A stretch of DNA of 12,887 nt. Source: Planctomycetota bacterium. GTDB lineage: Bacteria > Planctomycetota > Phycisphaerae > FEN-1346 > JAACEH01. Position 1 is the first letter of the stretch. The number at the start of each line of letters is the position of its first letter. Made by a program: the position numbers and the translations under genes. The notes under the pieces were generated by a model. That model was not told where the DNA came from and did not search any database. It was given only the letters and a program-made list of their open reading frames with translations. Below are positions 1 to 6,434 of the stretch, in pieces. The stretch is taken from the NCBI GenBank assembly GCA_016935955.1, contig JAFGPY010000355.1, positions 1-12,887 on the forward strand, written 5' to 3'.

Positions 1-807
1 CACGGCGACGGTGCCCAGGTACAGCGCCGGCGAGTACCAGCGGACGTAGCCTTTGACGACCAGGTAGACGACGCCGACCAGCAGGAGCAAGGCCGAGACC
101 TCGCCGATGTTGCCGCCGATGTTGCCCCAGAAGGCGTCCCAGAGGCTCGGGGCCTGGCCGTCGAGCACCTGGCGGAACTGTTCGGCCAGCGATCCGCTGA
201 CGCTCTCGGGTGCGGCCAATCCCTTCTTCAGGATGGCCATCGGGCTGGGACCGGTCATGGCATCGACCGGGGCCGCGGCGTCTGAGCCCGACGTGCCGAC
301 GTTGACCGTGAAGTGCCGCAAGGTGTCGGTGAGCCAGTTCATGAAACCCTGACCAGACGAGGTGATTCTGACGACAGGATAGTTCGCGACGTCCATGTCC
401 TTGCGGAACGAGACGTGCACGATAGCCCGGCCGACCAGCGCCGGGTTCCAGATGTTGTAGCCCAGGCCGCCGAAACAGTGTTTGGCGACGAGGATAGCGG
501 CGGCGCTGCCGATGACGGGCACGAACCAGCGGACCGTGGCCGGCATGCAGAAGGCCACGAGGATGCCGGTGATGACGGCCGAACCGTCGTTGACCGTGAC
601 GGGCACCTTGCGAAGCTTCTGGGCCAGGGCCTCGCAGGCGATGGCCGTCAGGACGCTGAGGCCGGTGATCAGGAAGGCCCGGCAGCCGAACATGTAGCCC
701 GACAGGACGAGCGCCGGCACGAGGGCCGCCACGACCGACCACATGATCTTCTCGGTCGAGTCCTGCTGGCGGATGTGCGGCGACGATGAGACGGTCAGTC
801 GTGTCAT
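1..807 (-). CDS. rnfD: RnfD, ion-translocating electron transport complex subunit D (partial, C-terminus beyond window)
   Basis: RnfD is an integral membrane FMN-carrying subunit of the Rnf complex, which couples ferredoxin:NAD+ electron transfer to Na+ or H+ movement. The reading frame starts at ATG 807 and stays open to the window edge, giving 269 residues; full-length family members are usually about 320-350 aa, so the C-terminus is missing. The N-terminus carries the family signature SPHI (residues 9-12) followed by a hydrophobic segment from residue 22 (IMWSVVAALVPALVLSGYMFG). The conserved block GGLGYNIWNPALVGRA is also present, and a further helix is seen near residues 238-250. The flavinylation motif is D182-A-M-T-G-P-S188, where the family normally has threonine at the last position and alanine before it. 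AGAGGA lies about 6 nt before the start. The gene follows rnfC after 180 bp filled largely by a hairpin repeat. Confidence 0.93.
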   Translation of the reverse strand, partial: MTRLTVSSSPHIRQQDSTEKIMWSVVAALVPALVLSGYMFGCRAFLITGLSVLTAIACEALAQKLRKVPVTVNDGSAVITGILVAFCMPATVRWFVPVIGSAAAILVAKHCFGGLGYNIWNPALVGRAIVHVSFRKDMDVANYPVVRITSSGQGFMNWLTDTLRHFTVNVGTSGSDAAAPVDAMTGPSPMAILKKGLAAPESVSGSLAEQFRQVLDGQAPSLWDAFWGNIGGNIGEVSALLLLVGVVYLVVKGYVRWYSPALYLGTVAV

Positions 808-819
808 CCAGAATCCTCT

Positions 820-927
820 TATGTAGGGTGGCTGCTCGCAGCCACGCGGCACAGCGACTCGAGGCATGCTTCTGCAAGCAGAAGCATGGCACCCGTTCTT
901 CCCGGCCGGGGGCGGCCGGGCTACATA
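820..927. repeat. 108-bp cloverleaf-like inverted-repeat element (REP/MITE-like) between rnfC and rnfD
   Basis: The ends form an inverted repeat, TATGTAG (820-826) and CTACATA (921-927). Three perfect hairpins lie inside it: 828-845 (7-bp stem GTGGCTG, 4-nt loop), 865-888 (10-bp stem CATGCTTCTG, 4-nt loop) and 901-920 (7-bp stem CCCGGCC, 6-nt loop). Together they could fold as a closed stem with three arms. There is no coding potential of its own. Similar noncoding palindromic repeats are dispersed in many bacterial genomes and may be moved by REP-associated transposases, but none is in this window. In the mRNA (minus strand) the right-hand arm of the outer stem directly abuts the AGAGGA ribosome binding site of rnfD, so it could modulate rnfD expression relative to rnfC. 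Mobility and dispersal are inferred. Confidence 0.75.
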
Positions 928-960
928 GGCCGCACCTGGCCAATTCGCCGGCCGCAGACA

Positions 961-981
961 GCGGGGTCTCATGGGCCCCGC
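961..981 (-). other. Hairpin just after the rnfC stop codon
   Basis: GCGGGG (961-966) pairs with CCCCGC (976-981) around a 9-nt loop, beginning 6 nt past the rnfC TAG stop. There is no following U-run, so it is not a classical intrinsic terminator. It may stabilise the 3' end of a processed rnfC message or reduce read-through into rnfD. Confidence 0.4.
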
Positions 982-987
982 CCGGTG

Positions 988-2358
988 CTACTTGCTGACG
1001 GCGGCCTGTTGCTGGCTCTTGCGTTCGCGTTCCTTGGCCAGTTGCTTGCGACGCTCGGCCTTCAGGAAGCGGACGTAGTGAACGATGCGCCGTCCTGCCG
1101 GGCAGGCGTAGGCGCACGAGCCGCACTCGATGCAGTCCATCAGGTCCGTCTCCAGGGCCATATCCAGGGCGTCCAGATTGTTGTCCTCGTACGATTCGCC
1201 GAGGATGCTCAGCGTGCTGGGCAACAGGCCGGCCGGACAAACGTCCACGCAATTGCCGCAACGGATGCACGGCCCGTGGGCGAAGGCCTCCGGCGACCTC
1301 AGGCACAGCAGCCCGCTCATACCCTTGATCGTGTAGGTGTCGATCGTGGCCAGGGCCAGGCCCATCATCGGTCCGCCGGCGATTACCTTGCCGACGTCGG
1401 GCGACAGGTCGGCCGCTTCAAGCAGCGAGGCCACGGACGTGCCGAGCCGCACCGAGAAGTTGCCGGGCCGCGCTACGGCGTCGCCTGTGATGGTCAGGAC
1501 GCGTTCGGTCAGCGGCCGCTGCCAGCGCAGGGCTTCCCAAGCGGCAAAGGCCGTAGCCACGTTCTGCACGACGACGCCCACGTCGGCGGGCAGGCCGCCG
1601 GAGGGCACCTCGCGGCCGGTGACGGCCTTGATCAGTTGCTTCTCGGCGCCCTGGGGATACTTGACCGGCAGGGCCACGACCTCGATATTCTTGAGTTCGG
1701 CCGCAGCGTCCTTGAGCACCTGGTAGGCGTCCATCTTGTTATCTTCGAGGGCCACGACACCGCGCGGCGCGCCGGTGGCGCGCATGAACACTTCCAGGCC
1801 CTCGACGATCTCGTTGGCCGCAGCAAGCATCAGGCGATGGTCGCAGGTCAGGTACGGTTCGCATTCGGCACCGTTGAGGATTACGGTGTCGACGGTTGCG
1901 CCCTTGGGCGGCGTGAGCTTGACATGCGTCGGGAACGTCGCGCCGCCCATGCCGACCAGCCCGGCGTCGGCCACGGCCTGGCGGACAGCCTCGGGCGTCA
2001 TGTCGCGCCACTGTCGCTCCTGGTTGCACGTCTCGTGCCAGCGGTCCTCGCCGTCGGGCTCGATCTCGACGGCCTCGACCTTGCCGCCGCTGACCGGATC
2101 GTTCATCATCGAGAGCTTCTTGACGGTGCCGCTGGTGGGTGCGTGCAGGGCGGCGCTGATGAATCCCGAGGGTTTGCCTATCGGCTCGCCGCGTGCGACC
2201 TGCTGGCCGACCTTCACGAGCGGCGCGCTGGCGGCACCCATCGATTGTCGCAGACTGATCACGAGCGTCTGCGCGGGTTTGACCTGCTGGACAGCCAAGC
2301 TGGCCGTGGCGGCCTTGCCGTCGCTCGGATGGACGCCTCCTCGGAATGTCTTTGCCAT
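988..2358 (-). CDS. rnfC: RnfC, NADH-interacting iron-sulfur subunit of the Rnf complex
   Basis: RnfC is the peripheral subunit where NAD(H) exchanges electrons with the Rnf complex through FMN and two [4Fe-4S] clusters. The 456-aa product is the usual size for the short form. It begins with the family's GGVHP motif (residues 7-11) and an N-terminal barrel-sandwich domain (about 25-100, including APTSGTV). The nucleotide/FMN-binding region includes GMGGATFPTHVKL (136-148) and NGAECEPYLTCD (162-173). Two ferredoxin motifs follow: C364-x2-C367-x2-C370-x3-C374P and C409-x2-C412-x2-C415-x3-C419P. The C-terminus is a charged Lys/Arg/Glu/Gln tail without the long repeats of gammaproteobacterial RnfC. 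ATG 2358 lies 5 bp after the aminotransferase stop, with AGGGGA inside the end of that gene, which indicates translational coupling. rnfD follows. Confidence 0.96.
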   Translation of the reverse strand: MAKTFRGGVHPSDGKAATASLAVQQVKPAQTLVISLRQSMGAASAPLVKVGQQVARGEPIGKPSGFISAALHAPTSGTVKKLSMMNDPVSGGKVEAVEIEPDGEDRWHETCNQERQWRDMTPEAVRQAVADAGLVGMGGATFPTHVKLTPPKGATVDTVILNGAECEPYLTCDHRLMLAAANEIVEGLEVFMRATGAPRGVVALEDNKMDAYQVLKDAAAELKNIEVVALPVKYPQGAEKQLIKAVTGREVPSGGLPADVGVVVQNVATAFAAWEALRWQRPLTERVLTITGDAVARPGNFSVRLGTSVASLLEAADLSPDVGKVIAGGPMMGLALATIDTYTIKGMSGLLCLRSPEAFAHGPCIRCGNCVDVCPAGLLPSTLSILGESYEDNNLDALDMALETDLMDCIECGSCAYACPAGRRIVHYVRFLKAERRKQLAKERERKSQQQAAVSK

Positions 2359-2363
2359 GGGCG

Positions 2364-3608
2364 CTAGTCCCCTGAAGCTTTGTCGTCGAGTGCCTGCAGC
2401 GCGTTCTTGATGTGGCGCATGGCCTGGTTGATCCGCTTTTCGTTCTCGACGAGGGCCAGTCGCAAGTACCCCTCGCCGCTGGGTCCGAAGGCCCGGCCCG
2501 GGGCAACCGCGACGAGCCCTTTCTCGATCAGGTACAACGACAGGTCGATCGTGTCCATCCTCTTCATCAGGTCGTCAGGCACCTTGGCCCAGACGAACAT
2601 GGAGGCCTTGGGCGACTCGGTGCCGGTCCAGCCCAAGCGATGCAGGCCGCGGATCATCGTGTCGCGACGCTGCTGGTAAACGAGGGCCTGCTCGCGGGCA
2701 AACTCGTCGCCCTCGCGCATGGCGATGATCGAGGCGATCTGGATCGACTGGAAGATGCCGTAGTCGTAATAACCCTTGACCTTCATCAGGGCGCGGCACA
2801 TGTCGGGGTTGCCGGCGCAGTAGCCGACGCGCCAGCCGGCCATGTTGTAGGCCTTGCTCATGGTCGTGAGCTCGACGGCCACGTCCTTGGCGCCGCGGGC
2901 CTGCAGGAAGCTCGGGGCCACGTAGTCGTCGAAGCACGTCTCGCCGTAAGCGAAATCGTGCAGCACCAGGAAGCCGAACCGCTTGGCCATGCGGACGATT
3001 TCCTCGTAGAAGGCCACGTCCGGAGCGACCATGGCCGTCGGGTTGTGCGGGTAGTTGAGCACGAGCACGCGCGGCCGCGGGTAGAGATTCTCGACGACCA
3101 TCTGAATGCGCTTCAGGAACTCCTGGTCGTTGCCGAGCGGCACGCTGATGACGTTGCCCTCGGCCAGGGCCACGGCGTAGACGTGGATCGGGAACGCCGG
3201 ATCGGGCACGATGGCCGTGTCGCCCGGTCCGAGCAGGGCCAGGCACATGTGCGAGAAACCTTCCTTCGAGCCGATCGTGGCCACGACCTCGGCCTCGGGG
3301 TCGAGCGACACGCCGTAGCGCCGCTCGTACTTGCGGGCCAGCTCGCGGCGCAGGTTGAAGACGCCGCTGGACTGCGAGTAGCGGCTGTTGCGCGGGTCGC
3401 GCGCCGCCTCGGTGAGCTTCTGGATGACCGTCTCGGGCGCAGGGTCCGTGGGGTTGCCCATGCCCAGGTCGATGACGTCGCGGCCCTCTGCCCTGAGGCG
3501 CGACTTCATGGCGTTGATCTGCCCGAACAGGTAGGGCGGCAACCGTTTCAGGCGCTCTGAAACGTTGATCTTGAAGGGTTTCTCTTCCTGGGCTCCGTGA
3601 ACGACCAT
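2364..3608 (-). CDS. alaC: AlaC-type class I/II aminotransferase (probable glutamate-pyruvate transaminase)
   Basis: This is a PLP-dependent fold-type I aminotransferase of 414 aa. It closely resembles E. coli AlaC/YfdZ, which interconverts pyruvate plus glutamate and alanine plus 2-oxoglutarate; the relatives include LL-diaminopimelate aminotransferases. Visible landmarks are RLPPYLFGQI near the N-terminus, DLGMGNPTDPAPE (47-59), TIGSKEGFSH (111-120), YPHNPTA (186-192), HDFAYGE (217-223), the PLP-lysine motif MSKAYNMAGWRVGY with Lys252, PKASMFVWAK (333-342) and a substrate-carboxylate arginine around R383 (YLRLALVEN). ATG 3608 is preferred because GCAGGA precedes it and the family N-terminus starts there; an in-frame ATG at 3665 would overlap the upstream ppiC-type gene and add a basic tail. 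It sits 16 bp after that gene and 5 bp before rnfC, so it belongs to the rnf operon. Exact substrate is uncertain; cytoplasmic. Confidence 0.9.
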   Translation of the reverse strand: MVVHGAQEEKPFKINVSERLKRLPPYLFGQINAMKSRLRAEGRDVIDLGMGNPTDPAPETVIQKLTEAARDPRNSRYSQSSGVFNLRRELARKYERRYGVSLDPEAEVVATIGSKEGFSHMCLALLGPGDTAIVPDPAFPIHVYAVALAEGNVISVPLGNDQEFLKRIQMVVENLYPRPRVLVLNYPHNPTAMVAPDVAFYEEIVRMAKRFGFLVLHDFAYGETCFDDYVAPSFLQARGAKDVAVELTTMSKAYNMAGWRVGYCAGNPDMCRALMKVKGYYDYGIFQSIQIASIIAMREGDEFAREQALVYQQRRDTMIRGLHRLGWTGTESPKASMFVWAKVPDDLMKRMDTIDLSLYLIEKGLVAVAPGRAFGPSGEGYLRLALVENEKRINQAMRHIKNALQALDDKASGD

Positions 3609-3624
3609 GGTGTTCCTGCGTTTT

Positions 3625-4653
3625 CTAGTTGTCGGCCTGCGGCGCGTCGGCCGGAGTGTCTGCACGTTCGATGGCCGCCTGCTTCAGCAGTTCGGCCAGG
3701 ATGATCGGCGAGAGCCGCCGCCTTTCGGCGTCGCACAATTGGCGGCGAAGCTCGTCTCGCACGTCCTTGAATTTCACGTCGCGGGCGGCAAGCCGCTCGT
3801 CCAGCTTCAGGATCACCCAGCCCTGGGTGGTCTTCACCGGGGCGCTGGTCTGGCCGACGGTCGTCAGGGCGAAGGCCGCATCCTCGTAGGCCTTCTCCGT
3901 CTGGCCGCGCGCCAGGGGCACCAGCCGCTGCCCGCCGTCGACCGCTGTGCGGTCCTTGCTGTGACGGCGAGCCTCCTCGGCGAACGAGCCTCCGGCCGCA
4001 AGCCGCTTGTGAATCTCGCGGGCCAGGGCCTCGTCGTCGACGACGATGTGGCTGAGCCGCAACTGCTCGCCGTAGCGGCGGTCGTACTCGGCTCGCACCT
4101 GTTCGTCGCTGACGGCAATCCGGCGGTCGGCGATCTTCCGCAGCAGGATCTCCAGCTCCAGCTCGCGGCGGAAATCGTCCTCGGTCAGGCCGCGAAGGGC
4201 CAACCGCTCGTTCCACTGCTTTCGCCGCTCGGCCAGAGGCATGCCCTGGCGAAAGTTGCGGCTGGCGAAGAACTCCGTTTCGGCCTGTTCGATATCCTTC
4301 GCCGAAGCCTTGATGCCCAGTCGCCGGGCTTCCTGCCGGATGACTCGCTGCTGAATCATCGAGTCCAGCGCCCGGGCCGAGTAGTACTTCAGCAGCGTGT
4401 CGGTCAACTCCTCGCGAGTGATCGTCTCGCCGTTGACCCGGGCGACCACGCCGGGCGGCAGCACGGCCGGCGACGGGGCGGACTGAGCCGCCTCCGCCTG
4501 AGCGGTCGCGGCATCGCCCCCCGCGGCCGGTGGTCGGGCCGTGTCAGTCTGAGCCACCGCACGCGGAGCTGAAGCCGCCATGGCGAAGACAATCCCCAGG
4601 GCCGCAACCCACGCCGTCCAAGCCTTGCCCGCAGCCCGCGGATGGACGCTCAT
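3625..4653 (-). CDS. Exported PpiC/SurA-type peptidyl-prolyl cis-trans isomerase
   Basis: A 342-aa periplasmic foldase or chaperone. Residues 1-35 form a signal peptide (hydrophobic AWTAWVAALGIVFAMAAS, likely cleavage after AVA). An Ala/Pro-rich linker runs to about 65. A SurA-N-like helical domain follows, starting VVARVNGETITREEL (69-83) and continuing to about 195. A parvulin domain (about 197-287) has RLSHIVV, SFAEEARRHSKD, DGGQRLVPLARGQ, YEDAAFALTTVGQTSAPVKTTQGWVILKL. The C-terminus is helical and charged. Proteins of this type assist folding of exported proteins and catalyse X-Pro isomerisation. ATG 4653 is chosen because the signal peptide begins there, GAGGG precedes it, and a consensus promoter ends just upstream; the longer frame to 4893 is antisense-like sequence inside the transporter gene. 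It is the first gene of the operon leading into the aminotransferase and rnfC. It may serve envelope folding generally rather than Rnf specifically. Confidence 0.88.
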   Translation of the reverse strand: MSVHPRAAGKAWTAWVAALGIVFAMAASAPRAVAQTDTARPPAAGGDAATAQAEAAQSAPSPAVLPPGVVARVNGETITREELTDTLLKYYSARALDSMIQQRVIRQEARRLGIKASAKDIEQAETEFFASRNFRQGMPLAERRKQWNERLALRGLTEDDFRRELELEILLRKIADRRIAVSDEQVRAEYDRRYGEQLRLSHIVVDDEALAREIHKRLAAGGSFAEEARRHSKDRTAVDGGQRLVPLARGQTEKAYEDAAFALTTVGQTSAPVKTTQGWVILKLDERLAARDVKFKDVRDELRRQLCDAERRRLSPIILAELLKQAAIERADTPADAPQADN

Positions 4654-4690
4654 CGCCTGTTTCCCTCGACAGAGCCAGCCAAAAGGACTG

Positions 4691-4719
4691 ATTATAGAGG
4701 CCTCCCTAAGGCGTGTCAA
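4691..4719 (-). promoter_or_regulatory. Consensus sigma70-type promoter for the ppiC-like/alaC/rnfCD operon
   Basis: Read on the minus strand: TTGACA (4719-4714), 17-bp spacer, TATAAT (4696-4691). Both hexamers are exact consensus matches with optimal spacing. The predicted start is near 4684, giving a leader of about 30 nt to ATG 4653. The spacer carries the 8-bp palindrome GAGGCCTC (4697-4704) immediately next to the -10 box. The -35 box lies only about 17 nt beyond the stop of the upstream transporter gene. Confidence 0.85.
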
Positions 4720-4735
4720 CGTCACAGCACGGCCG

Positions 4736-5731
4736 CTACCGAGCCGGGGCAAGTGCGTCGCCGTGCGGGGGCTCGACCTGCGACGCCTGGGCCGTCGCGG
4801 GGTCGGTCGCTGACAACTGCTCGCGGAGCTTGTCGGCCAGACCGACGTACAGCGCGACGATGACCAGCAGCGCGCCGGCCAGGCGGACGGCAATCATGCC
4901 GCGCGTCGGGCGTTCGTAGTCGCCGATCTTCCAACGGGCCAGCAGCATGATGGCCAGCACGGCGACGATGCCCCGGGCGCTGGTCAGGATGTTGACCAGG
5001 ACGGCCGAATTGGTCAGCTTCAGGGCGGGCACGAAGCAGAGGCCGTGAACGAAGCCGGTGACGGCCGTCAGGCCGGGGTTGATCCAGCGCCGCGGCAGGA
5101 TGGGTTCGCCGCGGATACGGCTGTAGACGATCAGGAAGGCCGTGAAGATGACGCTGCGGAAGACCCAACTGCACGTCAGGAAGTCCCAGGAGCTGAACTC
5201 ATAGGTTTTCATCTGGTAGCGTGTCATCAGGTCGGAGATGCCGTAGAAGATGCACGTGACCAGGATCAGCAGCAACATCGGATTGACGATGCGCCACGGG
5301 TGCGTGAGCAACTCGCGGCGGCCGTTGGTCAGGTACAGGGCCACGAACAGGATGCCTGCGGCCAACCAGATGCGGCTGTCGACCGGCTCGTAGCCAGCGA
5401 CGAAGGCCATGACCGTCACCAGCAGCGTCTTGCCGCCCATGATTGGGGCTACGTGGCTGATCTCGCCGTAGTGGAACAGCATCGCAAACAGGAACGGCGC
5501 CACCAGCATGGGGATTGAAACGTACATGACGCCGCGAATGAGCGGCCAGGAGAACTCCGGCGGCCAGATGAGCCACAACGGCAAGGCCAACAGTGCCGGG
5601 CCGACCACCAGGTAGACCGTGTAGCGGATGGGGCCTTCCTGCCGCTGCACAACGCGGGCCCACAGGCCCATCACCGTGAAGGTGACGGCCGTCAGAAGAC
5701 CGAGAACAATGCCGAGTTCGAATCTGGGCAC
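4736..5731 (-). CDS. EamA/DMT-superfamily transporter
   Basis: An integral membrane protein of 331 aa with about ten hydrophobic helices in two similar halves, the pattern of the drug/metabolite transporter superfamily. Helix starts are near residues 5, 37, 64, 93, 121, 148, 182, 217, 243 and 279. A long polar stretch runs from residue 138 to 148 between the halves, and the C-terminal tail from about 300 is polar and Pro/Ala-rich. Substrate cannot be told from the sequence; relatives export amino acids, nucleotides or other metabolites. No ATG fits: the frame is open far upstream through the neighbouring gene, so GTG 5731, six residues before helix 1 and with GGCGG upstream, is the most likely start. 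A TATAAT box lies about 100 bp upstream. The gene ends 82 bp before the next gene, whose promoter follows directly. Confidence 0.8.
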   Translation of the reverse strand: MPRFELGIVLGLLTAVTFTVMGLWARVVQRQEGPIRYTVYLVVGPALLALPLWLIWPPEFSWPLIRGVMYVSIPMLVAPFLFAMLFHYGEISHVAPIMGGKTLLVTVMAFVAGYEPVDSRIWLAAGILFVALYLTNGRRELLTHPWRIVNPMLLLILVTCIFYGISDLMTRYQMKTYEFSSWDFLTCSWVFRSVIFTAFLIVYSRIRGEPILPRRWINPGLTAVTGFVHGLCFVPALKLTNSAVLVNILTSARGIVAVLAIMLLARWKIGDYERPTRGMIAVRLAGALLVIVALYVGLADKLREQLSATDPATAQASQVEPPHGDALAPAR

Positions 5732-5827
5732 CAGTTGCGTCCGCCAATCCGTAGATGCAGCGAGGCCGCCACCCCCCAGGTTTGCGGCTCGCCCGATGAT
5801 TCCTTTGCACCGAGTCAGAAGGGGATC

Positions 5828-5833
5828 ATTATA
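5828..5833 (-). promoter_or_regulatory. Probable -10 box upstream of the EamA transporter gene
   Basis: An exact TATAAT on the minus strand lies 27 bp after the end of the DUF457 gene. The -35 region at 17-bp spacing (TCGCGA) is poor, so the call rests mainly on the -10 match and position. The leader to GTG 5731 would be about 90 nt. Confidence 0.45.
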
Positions 5834-5859
5834 CCCACCCGTGGCCGCAATCGCGACGG

Positions 5860-6417
5860 CTATTCCCCGACTGCAGTGGGTCGCGTCGCCCATTTGTGCA
5901 AGGCCAGGACTGCCGCCAGCGGCAACCAGACGACCAGCAATTCGCTGAGGACGGCCGCGGCGGCCATGCGGCGGTAGTGCAGGAAGCCGCCGATGCCGAT
6001 CGGCGAAACGCGGATCGGCCGCCAGGGAAGGAAGTACCGTGTATCGGAGAACGGTGCGAAAAAGGCCACGCCCAGGCCGCCCGTGGTCATGGCGTCGAGC
6101 AGTCCGTGCACCGCCGTGACAGAGAACAGCATCGCCCACAGGCCCCACCAGCGACGCGAGACGAAGGGTTTGTACTCGCGGAAGAACAGCAACATGACCG
6201 CCAGAGTGAGCACGAGGGCGAAGGGCAGCGAATGCGTCAGGCCGCGGTGACCGATCAGGTCGCCGTAGCGAACGCCGAAATGGAAGCCCAGGGTGTCGAG
6301 GTCGGGCACGAAGGCGCACAGCGGCGCGATCACGAAGAGCTTACGCGGCACATCGCGCGGCGCGGCCAGCTTCGCCCCGGCCCATCCGACAAACGCGTGC
6401 GTGATTCCCGTGGGCAT
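5860..6417 (-). CDS. YdjM/DUF457-family membrane-bound metal-dependent hydrolase
   Basis: A 185-aa inner-membrane protein of the YdjM-like DUF457 family, predicted from fold and residues to be a metal-dependent hydrolase; the physiological substrate of the family is not established. Conserved polar residues sit at helix ends: H7 in MPTGITHAFVGW, PDLD (D39, D41), GHRGLTHS (H57, R58, H62), and HGLLDAMTTGG (H104, D108) followed by FFAPFSDTRYFLPWRPI and SPIG. About four hydrophobic helices are present, with the clearest near 65-80, 90-105 and 151-173. ATG 6417 lies 17 bp after the aldo/keto reductase stop, so the two are probably cotranscribed; the ribosome binding site is weak (CAGG). Confidence 0.85.
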   Translation of the reverse strand: MPTGITHAFVGWAGAKLAAPRDVPRKLFVIAPLCAFVPDLDTLGFHFGVRYGDLIGHRGLTHSLPFALVLTLAVMLLFFREYKPFVSRRWWGLWAMLFSVTAVHGLLDAMTTGGLGVAFFAPFSDTRYFLPWRPIRVSPIGIGGFLHYRRMAAAAVLSELLVVWLPLAAVLALHKWATRPTAVGE

Positions 6418-6434
6418 CGGCTCGGCCTGTCAAC

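Noticed and set aside
886..2367. Plus-strand open frame of 493 codons spanning all of rnfC in antisense
   Set aside because: GC-rich third positions commonly leave long open frames opposite real genes. It has no ribosome binding site or family motifs, and rnfC on the other strand is unambiguous.
2412..3560. Plus-strand open frame of 382 codons opposite the aminotransferase gene
   Set aside because: Translation is His/Arg/Val/Gly-rich shadow sequence without domains, and it is fully covered by a well-identified gene.
4736..6319. Reading the transporter as a 527-aa protein starting at ATG 6319
   Set aside because: The first roughly 196 residues would be Arg/Pro-rich sequence out of frame with the DUF457 gene that occupies 5860-6417. 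The transporter fold starts at GTG 5731.
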